A stretch of DNA of 64,000 nucleotides from Actinotalea subterranea (GTDB lineage: Bacteria; Actinomycetota; Actinomycetes; Actinomycetales; Cellulomonadaceae). The stretch lies in NCBI RefSeq assembly GCF_008364845.1, contig NZ_VTTP01000002.1, positions 310,001-374,000 of the forward strand, given 5' to 3'. Each line of letters opens with the position of its first letter. The stretch's first letter is position 1. Both the position numbers and the translations under genes were made by a program. This document shows positions 28,640 through 38,185 of the stretch, piece by piece. The notes beneath the pieces were generated by a model. It saw only the letters and a program-made list of their open reading frames with translations, was not told where the DNA came from and searched no databases.

Positions 28640-29421
28640 GCCTGCCACCTGATGGTCGGTGCGAGGGCGGGCTGCCCCTCGGACGCCGGGCCGCGGTCGC
28701 CGTCGTGCGGGTGCAGGTGCACGTGGTCCGGGCCGGCGTGCTCCGCGGACGGCGCGGGCGGGGTGCCGTCGTGCGCGACGCAGCCGTGCCGCAGCACGAC
28801 CGCACGGCGGATCAGCGGCTCGAGCGCGCCCAGCTCGTGCAGCACGACGAGCACGGTGGTGCCCCGGTGCGTGAGCCGGGTCAACGCATCGGCGAAGACC
28901 TGCTGGCTGGGCAGGTCGACGCCGGCGACGGGCTCGTCGAGCACGAGCAGGTCGGGGGAGCGGACGAGCGCGCGCGCGATGAGCACGCGCTGCTGCTGCC
29001 CTCCGGACAGCTCCCGGACCGGGCGGTCGGCCTCTGCCCCGAGACCCACCTCCTCGAGCGCGGCGCACGCACGCCGGCGCGCGTCGCGCGGGGGGAGCAG
29101 GCGGCGCGCGTGGAGCGTGCCGGAGACGACGACCTCGCACGCCGTGGCGGGCACGCCGGACGCCGCGCTCACGCGTTGCGGCACGTAGCCGACGCGCTCC
29201 CACGGGACGGCACGGCCGAGGGGTGTGCCGAAGAGCTCGACCGTGCCCGACTCGGCGGGCACGGCACCGACGAGCGCGCGGACCAGGGTCGACTTGCCCG
29301 ACCCGTTGGCGCCGAGCAGGGCCACGACCTCGCCGTCGTCGACGGCGAGGTCGATGTGGTGAAGGATGACGGACCCGCCGAGACTGACCCGCAGTCCCGC
29401 GGCGCGGACGACCGGTGTCAT
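28636..29421 (-). CDS. znuC: Zinc ABC transporter ATP-binding protein
   Basis: 261-residue ABC ATPase. Walker A LLGANGSGKSTLVRAL, signature LSGGQQQRVLIARAL, Walker B DLLVLDEPVAGVD and H-loop VLVVLHELGAL. The C-terminus has a His-rich stretch (HAGPDHVHLHPHDGDRG) that may bind zinc. Overlaps znuA (upstream) and znuB (downstream) by 4 bp. Confidence 0.93.
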   Translation of the reverse strand: MTPVVRAAGLRVSLGGSVILHHIDLAVDDGEVVALLGANGSGKSTLVRALVGAVPAESGTVELFGTPLGRAVPWERVGYVPQRVSAASGVPATACEVVVSGTLHARRLLPPRDARRRACAALEEVGLGAEADRPVRELSGGQQQRVLIARALVRSPDLLVLDEPVAGVDLPSQQVFADALTRLTHRGTTVLVVLHELGALEPLIRRAVVLRHGCVAHDGTPPAPSAEHAGPDHVHLHPHDGDRGPASEGQPALAPTIRWQA

Positions 29422-30407
29422 CGGCAGCCGAGCGCGGCGCGCAGCGCCGAGAGGTTCTGCTCCATGACTCCACGGTAGTCCGTGGCGTCGTCCGTCTGGC
29501 TCTCGACCGGGTCGAGCACGGCGGTCGTGATCCCCAGGTCGTCCGCGAGGGTCTCCGCGACCTTGGGGTTGACGAGGGTCTCCGTGAAGACGGTCGTGAC
29601 CCCGTGCTCGGTGACGACCTCGCGGATCTCGCGCAGGCGCGCCGGCGACGGCTCGGACTCGGGGTCGAGCCCGGAGATCCCGACCTGCTCGAGCCCGTAG
29701 CGCTCGGTCAGGTAGCCGAAGGCGGCGTGGGAGGTGACGATCACGTCGCGCTCGCAGTCGGCGAGGCCGTCGGTGAGCTCGGTGTCGAGCGCCGCGAGGT
29801 CGGTTCCCAGTGCCTCGGCGGCGGTGGTGTAGTCGTCGGCGTGGTCCGGGTCGGCCTCGCTCAGTGTGTCGGCGACGTCGAGCGCGACGGCCGCGAGCAG
29901 GGTCGGGTCGAGCCAGAAGTGCGGGTCCTGCCCGTCGTGCCCGTGGCCGTCGTCGGCCTCGGCCGTCTCCTCCTCGGACGCGTGCTCGTCGGCCTCGTCC
30001 TCCTCGGCGTGCTCCTCGGTCGCCTCGCCCATGTGCTCGGCGACGGCGGGCGTGGCGGCGGCGTCGACCAGATGGGCCGGCTCGCGTGCCTCGACGGCCG
30101 TGTCGACGGCGGGCTGGAAGCCTGCGAGGTAGACGACCACCTCGGCCTCGCCGACCTCACGGACCTGCCGCGGCGAGAGCTCGACGTCGTGGGGCTCGGC
30201 GCCGGGCGGGGTCAGGGAGGTGACGTCGACGAGGTCGCCGCCGACCTGGTCGACGACGTACTGGAGCGGGTAGAACGACGCGAGGACCTGGAGGCGACCC
30301 GAGTCGTCCGCGCCGGCCTCGGTCGCGCAGCCGCCGAGGGTCAGTGCCGCGGCGGCGGTCAGTGCGACGGAGGTGGCGGCCGCGCGGCGGCGACGGGGGG
30401 ATGTCAT
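29418..30407 (-). CDS. znuA: Zinc ABC transporter substrate-binding lipoprotein
   Basis: 329-residue ZnuA-type periplasmic-face receptor. Lipobox LTLGGCATE near residue 27. Metal histidines lie in AEPHDVELSP, DPHFWLDP and TSHAAFGYL. Between the first two is an Asp/Glu/His-rich loop (about residues 125-160), the hallmark of zinc-specific ZnuA. ATG 30407 is preferred over 30416 because a Zur box (30407-30421) covers the latter. First gene of the operon. Confidence 0.93.
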   Translation of the reverse strand: MTSPRRRRAAATSVALTAAAALTLGGCATEAGADDSGRLQVLASFYPLQYVVDQVGGDLVDVTSLTPPGAEPHDVELSPRQVREVGEAEVVVYLAGFQPAVDTAVEAREPAHLVDAAATPAVAEHMGEATEEHAEEDEADEHASEEETAEADDGHGHDGQDPHFWLDPTLLAAVALDVADTLSEADPDHADDYTTAAEALGTDLAALDTELTDGLADCERDVIVTSHAAFGYLTERYGLEQVGISGLDPESEPSPARLREIREVVTEHGVTTVFTETLVNPKVAETLADDLGITTAVLDPVESQTDDATDYRGVMEQNLSALRAALGCR

Positions 30408-30421
30408 GAGGATCATTCTCA
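30407..30421 (-). promoter_or_regulatory. Zur box 1
   Basis: TGAGAATGATCCTCA on the minus strand is a near-perfect 15-bp palindrome close to the actinobacterial Zur consensus (TGAAAATGATTTTCA type). It abuts the znuA ATG, so binding would block transcription start. Confidence 0.75.
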
Positions 30422-30428
30422 GTAGTGG

Positions 30429-30443
30429 TGAGAACGATTGTCA
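30429..30443 (-). promoter_or_regulatory. Zur box 2
   Basis: TGACAATCGTTCTCA on the minus strand is a second near-palindrome of the same type, separated from box 1 by 7 bp (22 bp centre to centre, two helical turns). Confidence 0.75.
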
Positions 30444-30579
30444 AACCGGCCCCGGCGCGGTCGCGCGTGCGGCGTGCGGTCCGCCGGTAGCCTTGGCCGA
30501 CGACGTGCCCCGCCTGCGCCGGCGCGTCCCGTCCGCGCGAGCCACGTGCGGACCCGCACGAGCTCTGGAGTGATCACCT

Positions 30580-31968
30580 GTGGCCGCAACGCCGTCCCGC
30601 CTCGACGCCGTCACCAACCTGGCCAAGCGCCGGGGGTTCGTGTTCCCCTCGGGCGAGATCTACGGCGGTACGCGGTCCGCGTGGGACTACGGCCCCCTCG
30701 GTGTCGAGCTCAAGGAGAACATCAAGCGCCAGTGGTGGCGGGCGATGGTCACGAGCCGTGACGACATCGTCGGGCTCGACTCGTCCGTCATCCTGCCTCG
30801 GCAGGTCTGGGTGGCCTCCGGTCACGTCGGCGTGTTCACGGACCCGCTCACCGAGTGCCTGAGCTGCCACAAGCGGTTCCGTGAGGACCAGATGCTCGAG
30901 GAGTTCGAGGAGAAGAAGGGCCGTGCGCCCGAGGGGGGCCTCGCCGAGGTCGCCTGCCCCAACTGCGGCACGCGGGGCCGCTGGACCGAGCCGCGCGACT
31001 TCAACATGATGCTCAAGACGTACCTCGGCCCCGTCGAGGACGAGTCGGGCCTGCACTACCTGCGCCCCGAGACGGCCCAGGGCATCTTCGTCAACTTCGC
31101 GAACGTCATGACGACGTCGCGACGCAAGCCGCCGTTCGGCATCGGGCAGATCGGCAAGTCCTTCCGCAACGAGATCACGCCCGGCAACTTCATCTTCCGC
31201 ACACGCGAGTTCGAGCAGATGGAGATGGAGTTCTTCGTCGAGCCCGGCACCGATGCCGAGTGGCACCAGTACTGGATCGACACCCGGACGGACTGGTACG
31301 TCGGTCTCGGGCTGTCGCGGGACAACCTGCGCCTGTACGAGCACCCGCAGGAGAAGCTGTCCCACTACTCGACGCGCACGGTCGACATCGAGTACCGGTT
31401 CGGCTTCCAGGGCAGCGAGTGGGGCGAGCTCGAGGGCATCGCGAACCGCACGGACTTCGACCTGAAGACGCACAGCGAGCACTCGGGCCAGGACCTGTCG
31501 TACTTCGACCAGGCCAAGAACGAGCGGTGGGTGCCCTACGTCATCGAGCCCGCGGCCGGTCTGACGCGCTCGCTCATGGCGTTCCTCGTCGAGGCGTACG
31601 CCGAGGACGAGGCGCCCAACGCCAAGGGCGGCGTCGACAAGCGGACCGTGCTGAGGCTCGACCCGCGGCTGTCGCCCGTCAAGGCCGCGGTGCTGCCGCT
31701 CTCGCGGCACGAGGACCTGTCGCCGGTGGCGCGGGACCTCGCCGCCGAGCTCCGCAAGGCGTGGAACGTCGACTTCGACGACGCCGGCGCGATCGGTCGG
31801 CGGTATCGCCGGCAGGACGAGATCGGCACGCCCTTCTGCATCACCGTGGACTTCGACTCGCTCGAGGACCAGGCCGTCACCATCCGGTCGCGCGACACGA
31901 TGGCGCAGGAGCGGGTCTCGCTCGACCAGGTGACGGGCTACCTCGCCGCACGCCTCGTCGGCTGCTGA
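30580..31968 (+). CDS. glyS: Glycine--tRNA ligase (alpha2 type)
   Basis: Class II aminoacyl-tRNA synthetase, single-chain dimeric form, 462 residues. [25 protein letters not shown], motif 2 region [26 protein letters not shown], and the anticodon-binding C-terminal domain. A zinc-binding insertion uses CLSCHKRF and [11 protein letters not shown] 30580 is preceded by GGAG. Divergent from znuA over 172 bp holding the Zur boxes. Followed by a bidirectional terminator. Confidence 0.96.
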   Translation: MAATPSRLDAVTNLAKRRGFVFPSGEIYGGTRSAWDYGPLGVELKENIKRQWWRAMVTSRDDIVGLDSSVILPRQVWVASGHVGVFTDPLTECLSCHKRFREDQMLEEFEEKKGRAPEGGLAEVACPNCGTRGRWTEPRDFNMMLKTYLGPVEDESGLHYLRPETAQGIFVNFANVMTTSRRKPPFGIGQIGKSFRNEITPGNFIFRTREFEQMEMEFFVEPGTDAEWHQYWIDTRTDWYVGLGLSRDNLRLYEHPQEKLSHYSTRTVDIEYRFGFQGSEWGELEGIANRTDFDLKTHSEHSGQDLSYFDQAKNERWVPYVIEPAAGLTRSLMAFLVEAYAEDEAPNAKGGVDKRTVLRLDPRLSPVKAAVLPLSRHEDLSPVARDLAAELRKAWNVDFDDAGAIGRRYRRQDEIGTPFCITVDFDSLEDQAVTIRSRDTMAQERVSLDQVTGYLAARLVGC

Positions 31969-32002
31969 GCCCCGGTCCACGCTCAGGTCTGCTCGGCGCC
32001 GG

Positions 32003-32030
32003 CCCCGCTGCACCCACGGGTGCGGCGGGG
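32003..32030. terminator. Terminator between glyS and the YibE/F gene
   Basis: CCCCGCTGCACCC pairs with GGGTGCGGCGGGG (13 bp, one G-U) with a minimal loop, between two convergent genes. Confidence 0.7.
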
Positions 32031-32038
32031 TCGCGTCG

Positions 32039-33400
32039 TCAGTCGGTCTGCGCGCCCCGAGCGGGTGGTTCCGTCGCGCCCGGTCCGCCGTCCGGGCCGG
32101 ACGGGGCAGAGCCGGACGGGGCAGAGCCGGACGACGGCGCCACCGCCGTGGCTGCGTGGGCGTGCAGGTGGCCGCCGGCCTGCGGCGAGCGGTGCCGGCT
32201 CGCCGGTGACGCCGTGACGACGGCCGCGGCGATCGCCGTCGTCAAGGGGATCGCCAGCACGAGGCCGATCGAGCCCACCAGGGTGCGGGCGACCTCCTCG
32301 GCGAACTCGCCGCTGCTCAGCGTCTGGAGCAGGGGCAGCTGGTACACCTGGAGGAGGAGCAGCACGGGCAGCGCCGCGCCCGCGTAGGCGAACGCGATCG
32401 TGTACACGGTCGACGCGATGTGGTCCCGGCCGATCCGCATCCCACGTGAGAACAGGGTCCGGCGGGACGCGTCGGGGTCGGAGCTGCGCAGCTCCCACAC
32501 GGCGGACGCCTGCGTGATGGTCACGTCGTTCAGCACGCCCAGCCCGGCGAGCACCACCCCGCACAGGAACAGGCCGCGCAGCGCCGACCCGTCGAGCTGG
32601 CCGGTGAGCTGGGCGAGCCGGTAGTCCTCCTCGGTCGCGATGCCGGTCAGGTGCGCGGCGCGCGCCGCGAGGACCCCGAGGCCCGCCGTCACGCCGAGCC
32701 CGGCGAGGGTTCCGACGAGAGCCGTCGTCGTGCGCCTCGAGAACCCGTGCGCGAGGTAGAGGACGACGAACATGATGGCCGACGAGCCCACGAGGCCCAC
32801 CGTGAGCGCGTCGGCGCCCTCGAGGAGCGCGGGGAGCATGAAGGCCCCGATCACGGCGAAGGCGATGACGAGGCCGACGAGCGCACGCAGGCCGCGCAGG
32901 CCGGCCACGGCGACCACGACGATCGCGAACGCCACGGCCAGCGCGCCGAGGGGCGTCGTCCGCGCGAAGTCGTACCAGGCCCACACCTCCGGCTCCGTGT
33001 CGGTCTGGAGGTAGCGGACGAGCACGATCGAGGTCCCCGCGGGGAGGTCGCGGTCACGCACGTTGGCGGGTGCCCAGACCTCTACCTGCTCCCCGGCCGC
33101 GTCGGACGACGTGACCTCCGCGGTCACGAGCGTGCACGCCACCGACTCCGGGATCGTGCCGTCGGGCAGGCGGTCCTCGTTCTCGCCGCCGCAGGACTCG
33201 CTCGTGGCCGTCAGGACGCGAGCCGACGGGTACTCCGCGTCCATCGCGACGATGCCCGTGGTCGGGCCCTCGCCGGTGGGCCACAGGGCGACCAGGCCCG
33301 CGACCGTGGCGAGCGCGAGGGGCACGAGGACCGCGAGGAGCGCGGTGGTGGTCCGGTCGAGGCGGCGGGACGGGCGTGGCACCCGCAGATCATCCCTCAC
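32039..33400 (-). CDS. YibE/F family membrane protein
   Basis: 453 residues. An N-terminal span (about 15-38), an extracytoplasmic domain (about 40-150; GENEDRLPDGTIPESVACTLVTAEV), then seven or more membrane segments with the YibE/F signature GVLNDVTITQASAVWEL and GRDHIASTVYTIAFAYAGAALPVLLLL. The C-terminal tail is His/Ser/Pro-rich with SGSAPSGSAPSG repeats. Role unknown. GTG 33400 is chosen because the frame further upstream is only the shadow of dusB; GGTGAGG lies upstream. Divergent from dusB. Confidence 0.85.
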   Translation of the reverse strand: MRDDLRVPRPSRRLDRTTTALLAVLVPLALATVAGLVALWPTGEGPTTGIVAMDAEYPSARVLTATSESCGGENEDRLPDGTIPESVACTLVTAEVTSSDAAGEQVEVWAPANVRDRDLPAGTSIVLVRYLQTDTEPEVWAWYDFARTTPLGALAVAFAIVVVAVAGLRGLRALVGLVIAFAVIGAFMLPALLEGADALTVGLVGSSAIMFVVLYLAHGFSRRTTTALVGTLAGLGVTAGLGVLAARAAHLTGIATEEDYRLAQLTGQLDGSALRGLFLCGVVLAGLGVLNDVTITQASAVWELRSSDPDASRRTLFSRGMRIGRDHIASTVYTIAFAYAGAALPVLLLLQVYQLPLLQTLSSGEFAEEVARTLVGSIGLVLAIPLTTAIAAAVVTASPASRHRSPQAGGHLHAHAATAVAPSSGSAPSGSAPSGPDGGPGATEPPARGAQTD

Positions 33401-33460
33401 GCCGGGCGGCCTCACCGGGCGGCGCCGCGGCCTGGTCACGGGGCCGGGCCGACGGGATGG

Positions 33461-33466
33461 GAGAAT
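33461..33466 (+). promoter_or_regulatory. -10 box of dusB (leaderless)
   Basis: GAGAAT lies exactly 6 nt before the ATG at 33473, the same spacing as the other leaderless starts. Confidence 0.4.
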
Positions 33467-33472
33467 CGGCGG

Positions 33473-34624
33473 ATGACCGCTGTGCTGCCACCCCTGCGGA
33501 TCGGCCCGCTCACGGTCGAGACCCCCGTCGTGCTCGCCCCGATGGCGGGCGTGACGAACCGCGCGTTCCGGCGCCTGTGCCGCGAGCACGGCGCGGGTCT
33601 GTACGTCGCCGAGATGGTCACGTCGCGCGCGCTCGTCGAGCGGACGCCGGAGTCCATGCGCATCATCCGGCACGACGCCGACGAGCGGCCGCGGTCCGTC
33701 CAGGTGTACGGCGTCGACCCGACGACCGTCGGTGCCGCCGTCCACGTCCTCGCGTCCGAGGACAGGGCCGACCACGTCGACCTCAACTTCGGGTGCCCCG
33801 TGCCCAAGGTCACGCGCCGCGGCGGGGGAGCGGTGCTCCCGTGGAAGCGGGACCTGTTCGCGTCGATCGTGCGTGCCGCCGTCGACGCCGCGGCGCCGTA
33901 CGGCGTGCCCGTCACGATCAAGATGCGCAAGGGGATCGACGAGGACCACCTGACGTACCTCGAGGCGGGCCTCGTGGCGCAGGACGCCGGGGTCGCGGCC
34001 GTCGCCCTGCACGCCCGCACCGCCGCCGACTACTACTCGGGCACCGCGGACTGGGACTCGATCGCCCTCCTCAAGCAGACGGTGACCGACATCCCGGTGC
34101 TCGGGAACGGGGACATCTGGTCCGCGGAGGACGCGCTCGAGATGGTCGCGCGCACGGGCTGCGACGGCGTCGTGGTCGGCCGGGGGTGCCAGGGCCGGCC
34201 GTGGCTCTTCGCGGACCTGGCGGCCGCGTTCCACGGCTCGGACGTGCGTGTGCGCCCCGGGCTGCGCGAGGTCGCGGACGTGATCCGGCGGCACGCGGAG
34301 CTCATGGTCGAGGAGTTCGGCGACGAGCTCAAGGCGCTGCGGGAGATGCGCAAGCACATGGCCTGGTACCTGAAGGGGTACGTCGTCGGCGGCGCCCTGC
34401 GTGCCGAGCTCGGCCTCGTCGAGACGCTCGAGCACCTCGACGCGCTGCTGTCGACGCTCGACCTCGACCAGCCGTACCCCGGTGCGGGTGCTGAGGGGCA
34501 GCGTGGTCGGTCCGGGTCGCCCAAGCGGCCCATCCTGCCCGAGGGCTGGCTCGACTCGCGGGACCTGAGCCCCGCCTTCCGCTCGGCCCTCGCGGAGGCC
34601 GAGCTGAGCGTCTCGGGCGGCTGA
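33473..34624 (+). CDS. dusB: tRNA-dihydrouridine synthase (DusB family)
   Basis: FMN-dependent reductase forming dihydrouridine in tRNA D-loops. TIM barrel starts VVLAPMAGVTNRAFRRLCRE; catalytic Cys in DLNFGCPVPKVTRRGGGAVL (near residue 106); FMN phosphate motif GCDGVVVGRGCQGRPWLF; C-terminal helical domain ALREMRKHMAWYLKG. 383 residues. The last codons and the bases after the stop share the repeat AGCGTCTCGGGCGG. Confidence 0.94.
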   Translation: MTAVLPPLRIGPLTVETPVVLAPMAGVTNRAFRRLCREHGAGLYVAEMVTSRALVERTPESMRIIRHDADERPRSVQVYGVDPTTVGAAVHVLASEDRADHVDLNFGCPVPKVTRRGGGAVLPWKRDLFASIVRAAVDAAAPYGVPVTIKMRKGIDEDHLTYLEAGLVAQDAGVAAVALHARTAADYYSGTADWDSIALLKQTVTDIPVLGNGDIWSAEDALEMVARTGCDGVVVGRGCQGRPWLFADLAAAFHGSDVRVRPGLREVADVIRRHAELMVEEFGDELKALREMRKHMAWYLKGYVVGGALRAELGLVETLEHLDALLSTLDLDQPYPGAGAEGQRGRSGSPKRPILPEGWLDSRDLSPAFRSALAEAELSVSGG

Positions 34625-34736
34625 GCCCAGCGTCTCGGGCGGTTAGGGTGCGCCTGCCTGGAGGCTGAGCCCCGACCAGCACGGCGGCCGAGCAGCGCGC
34701 GCCCCCGACCGGGTGCCCCGGTGCGCGTCGGTTGGT

Positions 34737-34742
34737 TACGCT
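34737..34742 (+). promoter_or_regulatory. -10 box of beta-propeller gene (leaderless)
   Basis: TACGCT lies exactly 6 nt before the ATG at 34749. Confidence 0.5.
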
Positions 34743-34748
34743 CGCGTC

Positions 34749-36359
34749 ATGCGCGGCCGACGTGGGCGACGCTCGGGCCATGACACGGAGCTCATGGAGG
34801 TCGAGCTCGTCGACGCGAGCCCGTGGGACGACGTGGTCGAGGACCTCCTGGTCTCGCGCGGGTTCTCGATCGACGACGACGCCGCGGAACAGGCGGAGGA
34901 CCCCGACCCGGCTGAGGGCGGACGGCGCGGTGCGGCGGTCGTGCGGCGCCTGCGTCGCGCGCGGCCCCAGGTCCTCGTGGCCGCGGGACTCGCGCTCGCC
35001 GTCGTCGTCGGCGCCAACGTCGTCGAGGGGCGGGCCGCGGCGGAGCGCCGCGAGACGCTCGCCGCCGCGCTGGGGCCCGTGCCGTCGCTCGCCGAGCCCC
35101 TCGAGGAGCTGTGGCGTGCACCCGGCTGGTACTCGGGCGACGCCGGGGAGGTGCTGCTCGTGCGGTCGGACACGGGCATCTCCGGCCTGGACCCGGCGAC
35201 CGGAGCGGTCGTCTGGTCCCGGACGGACGCCGCAGGCGACCCGGAGCTCGGCGAGACCCAGGAGTACTGCGCCCCGGTCGGCGAACGCGCCCGGGACCTC
35301 GGGCTGACGGTCGACGCGACGGGGCGTCAGTCGGTGGCAGCGCAGGGGGCCGAGGCGGACGACCGCCCGGTGCTGCTCGCATGCTTCGCGTCCGGCGCAT
35401 ACGGCTACAGCAGCGGCTCCGACGCGCGGGAGGTCGCGCCCGCGCCGTGGACCCTGACCGTCGTGGACGGCGCGACGGGCCGCTCGCTGCGGACGCGGAC
35501 GGTCGAGGGTGCCCTCATCAACGCGCTGAGCACCGAGGACGACGTGATCCTCGGCACCGCGACCGCGGACGGGTTCCTGCGCGTGACGCGTTGGGACCCC
35601 GACTCCGGCGAGCTCGCGTGGGAGTGGACGAGCCCGGAGCCGATCGCCCCCGGCGGGACCGTCCAGGGCTGGGAGCTGCGCGACGGCTTCCTCGTGATCA
35701 CCGGGACCATGCGGGTGAGCGTCTCGGTCGAGACCGGGGAGCCCGGGGAGCGCGGCGAGGCCGTCTCGGCGACGGACAACACGGCGTGGATGACGCGCAC
35801 CGACCTGGGCGGTGGGCGGGAGGCCGTCTGGCGCGAGGGCTCGGTCCACCTCGCCAGCGAGGGTGAGGTCCTCGGCCCGGACGGGCAGGTCCTGTTCGCG
35901 CTGCCCGGCCAGGTCCTTCGCCCCCACCACTACGACGGCTCGTTCCCCGAGGTGCTCGTGGTCGGCGCCGGCGCGGGCATCGCGGCGCTCGACCTGGCCG
36001 ACGGCGAGCGGCGGTGGCGCTCGGACGAGATCGTGGGGTCGAGCGTCCCGTTGCTCCAGGTCGACGGCGTGCTCGTCCTCCAGGACGGCAACGCGGTGCA
36101 CGCGGTGGACGTCCGTGACGGCGCCGTCCGGTGGTCGACCCCGGACGGGGCGATGGGCTACGGGTCGTCGCTCACGGACGGCGAGCTGATCGTCACCTCG
36201 GAGATGACCGGCACGCAGACCATGCTCGTCGCGCGGGACGTGCAGGACGGCACGGTCCGCTGGCGCGCGCCCGTGCCCGAGGGGTTCATGTTCCTTCAGA
36301 CGACGGGCAGCGGCGCCGTGCTCGCCGCGACCCAGGACGGTGTCGTCGCCCTCGGGTGA
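34749..36359 (+). CDS. Membrane-anchored PQQ-type beta-propeller protein
   Basis: 536 residues. A cytoplasmic N-terminal segment of about 75 residues (acidic, then RRLRRARPQ) precedes one membrane span (VLVAAGLALAVVVGANVV, about 78-95). The outer part is a PQQ-like beta-propeller with repeats of the form GLDPATGAVVWSR, DGATGRSLRTR, WDPDSGELAWEW, DLADGERRWRS, DVRDGAVRWST and DVQDGTVRWRA. Probably a binding or assembly scaffold; no catalytic residues identified. Single-gene unit with a leaderless promoter. Confidence 0.85.
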   Translation: MRGRRGRRSGHDTELMEVELVDASPWDDVVEDLLVSRGFSIDDDAAEQAEDPDPAEGGRRGAAVVRRLRRARPQVLVAAGLALAVVVGANVVEGRAAAERRETLAAALGPVPSLAEPLEELWRAPGWYSGDAGEVLLVRSDTGISGLDPATGAVVWSRTDAAGDPELGETQEYCAPVGERARDLGLTVDATGRQSVAAQGAEADDRPVLLACFASGAYGYSSGSDAREVAPAPWTLTVVDGATGRSLRTRTVEGALINALSTEDDVILGTATADGFLRVTRWDPDSGELAWEWTSPEPIAPGGTVQGWELRDGFLVITGTMRVSVSVETGEPGERGEAVSATDNTAWMTRTDLGGGREAVWREGSVHLASEGEVLGPDGQVLFALPGQVLRPHHYDGSFPEVLVVGAGAGIAALDLADGERRWRSDEIVGSSVPLLQVDGVLVLQDGNAVHAVDVRDGAVRWSTPDGAMGYGSSLTDGELIVTSEMTGTQTMLVARDVQDGTVRWRAPVPEGFMFLQTTGSGAVLAATQDGVVALG

Positions 36360-36371
36360 GGGCGCCTGGGC

Positions 36372-38150
36372 TCAGGCGGTCAGCCGTGCCCACACGGTCG
36401 TGTCCGGCGGCACGAGCACGGCGTCGTCGTCCGCGACGGGCAGGTCGTCCGACGCGTGGACGAGCGTCAGGTCGGCGGGCAGTCGCAGGGCGTCGGGGCC
36501 GAAGTTCGTGATGACCAGCAGCTCGCGGTTCACGAAGGCCAGCACCGTGCAGTGCGCACCCGCGGGCAGGCCGTCGACCCACGCGAGGGAGCCCGAGCCG
36601 AGCCGGAACTCCCGGCGCAGCCGCAGGGCCGATCGGTACACCTCGTAGGTCGACCCGGCCGTGCCGCGCTGCGCGTCGAGGGCGTAGCGGCGGTAGGACT
36701 CCGGCTGCGTCAGCCAGGCGGCGCCCGTCGGCGAGAACCCGAACGCGGGCTCGTCCGCGGCCCACGGCAGCGGGACGCGGCACCCGTCACGGCCGCGCTC
36801 GGTGTGCTCGGAGCGCCACCACGTCGGGTCCTGGCGCTCGTCGTCGTCGAGGCTCGTGTGCTCGGGGAGGCCGAGCTCCTCACCCTGGTAGAGGTACGCG
36901 GAGCCGGGGAGCGCGAGCATCATGAGCGTCGCCGCCCGTGCGCGGCGCAGGCCCAGGGCCTCGTCAGGCTGCGGGTCGCCGGCTCCGATGCCGTTCGGCT
37001 TGGACCCGGGCACCTCGAGGCCGAGGCGCGACGTGTGCCGCACGACGTCGTGGTTCGAGAGCACCCACGTCGTCGGGGCGCCGACCGCGTCGTTGGCCTC
37101 GAGGGACGCGGTGACGACCTCGCGGAGCACCGGCGCGGACCACAGCGCCGTGAGGAAGGAGAAGTTGAACGCCTGCTGCATCTCGTCCGGGCGGACGTAC
37201 CGGGCGAGCCTGCTCAGGGGCTCGACCCAGGCCTCGGCGACGAGCGCGCGGTCGCCGTCGTACTCGGCGAGGACGGCGTGCCACGAGCGGTAGATGTCGT
37301 GCACGCCGTCCTGGTCCCACATGGGCCCCTGGTTCCCGGCGCCCGTCGAGCCGTCCTCGGAGCCGGTGGTCCCCTCGTGCGCGCCCTCGATCATCGAGGA
37401 GCTGCCGGCCCAGTCGGGCAGTCCGGGCTCCTTGACCATGCCGTGCGCGACGTCGACGCGGAACCCGTCCACGCCGCGGTCGAGCCAGAAGCGCAGGACG
37501 GACTCGAACTCCGCGCGCACCTCGGGGTTGGTCCAGTCCAGGTCGGGCTGGGTGGTGTCGAAGAGGTGCAGGTACCACTGGCCGGGCGTGCCGTCCGGTT
37601 CCGTCACGCGTGTCCATGCGGTGCCGCCGAAGACGGAGGTCCAGTTGTTCGGGGGCGCGGCGCCGTCGGGCCCCCGGCCGTCACGGAAGACGTAGCGCGC
37701 CCGCTCGGGGCTGCCGGGGGCTGCCGTGAGAGCGGCGCGGAACCACGCGTGCTCGTTCGAGGTGTGGTTGGGGACGAGGTCCACGATCACGCGGATGCGG
37801 TACCGGTGCGCCGCGGCGAGCATCGTGTCGAAGTCGTCGAGCGTCCCAAACAGGGGGTCGACGTCGCGGTAGTCGGCCACGTCGTACCCGGCGTCGTGCT
37901 GGGGCGAGCGGTAGAAGGGTGAGAGCCACACCGCGTCGACGCCGAGGCGTGCGAGGTGCGGCAGCCGCGACGTGATCCCTGCCAGGTCGCCGATGCCGTC
38001 GCCGCTCGCGTCCGCGAACGAGCGTGGGTAGACCTGGTAGATCACCGCTGTGCGCCACCACTCGGCCGCCCCCGTCGCGGGCGTGTGCACGAGGGTCGTG
38101 GTGGTGGTCGGCGCGGGCGCCGTCGTGGCGGTGGGCGTGTCTGAGCGCAC
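36372..38150 (-). CDS. GH13 alpha-glucosidase / oligo-1,6-glucosidase-type enzyme
   Basis: 592-residue cytoplasmic GH13 enzyme (no signal peptide). YQVYPRSFADASGDGIGDLAGI, LDLVPNHTS-type region I, nucleophile Asp233 in DGFRVDVAHG, acid/base Glu306 in LVAEAWVEP, and Asp368 in VLSNHDVVRH. YQGEELGLPE and DPTWW are typical of the alpha-glucosidase subfamily acting on maltose and short maltodextrins or isomaltose. A Thr/Pro/Ala-rich N-terminal tail of about 25 residues precedes the barrel; GTG 38150 is the start used, GTG 38090 is possible. It lies beside the LacI regulator and the malEFG transport genes. Confidence 0.9.
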   Translation of the reverse strand: MRSDTPTATTAPAPTTTTTLVHTPATGAAEWWRTAVIYQVYPRSFADASGDGIGDLAGITSRLPHLARLGVDAVWLSPFYRSPQHDAGYDVADYRDVDPLFGTLDDFDTMLAAAHRYRIRVIVDLVPNHTSNEHAWFRAALTAAPGSPERARYVFRDGRGPDGAAPPNNWTSVFGGTAWTRVTEPDGTPGQWYLHLFDTTQPDLDWTNPEVRAEFESVLRFWLDRGVDGFRVDVAHGMVKEPGLPDWAGSSSMIEGAHEGTTGSEDGSTGAGNQGPMWDQDGVHDIYRSWHAVLAEYDGDRALVAEAWVEPLSRLARYVRPDEMQQAFNFSFLTALWSAPVLREVVTASLEANDAVGAPTTWVLSNHDVVRHTSRLGLEVPGSKPNGIGAGDPQPDEALGLRRARAATLMMLALPGSAYLYQGEELGLPEHTSLDDDERQDPTWWRSEHTERGRDGCRVPLPWAADEPAFGFSPTGAAWLTQPESYRRYALDAQRGTAGSTYEVYRSALRLRREFRLGSGSLAWVDGLPAGAHCTVLAFVNRELLVITNFGPDALRLPADLTLVHASDDLPVADDDAVLVPPDTTVWARLTA

Positions 38151-38185
38151 GGTGTTCCCGTCGGGATCGGGGGCGAGGGCAGTTT

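Noticed and set aside
30429-30443. Iron (Fur/DtxR) box reading of the palindromes before znuA
   Set aside because: The receptor has a zinc-type His/Asp-rich loop and the linked regulator is Fur-fold in a znu operon, so Zur is the better assignment.
33401-34435. N-terminal extension of the YibE/F gene over dusB
   Set aside because: The extension is antisense to dusB and not like the family; the protein starts at GTG 33400 with a hydrophobic anchor.
34610-34646. Direct repeat AGCGTCTCGGGCGG at the end of dusB
   Set aside because: Only two copies, probably a small local duplication of the gene end; no sign of function.
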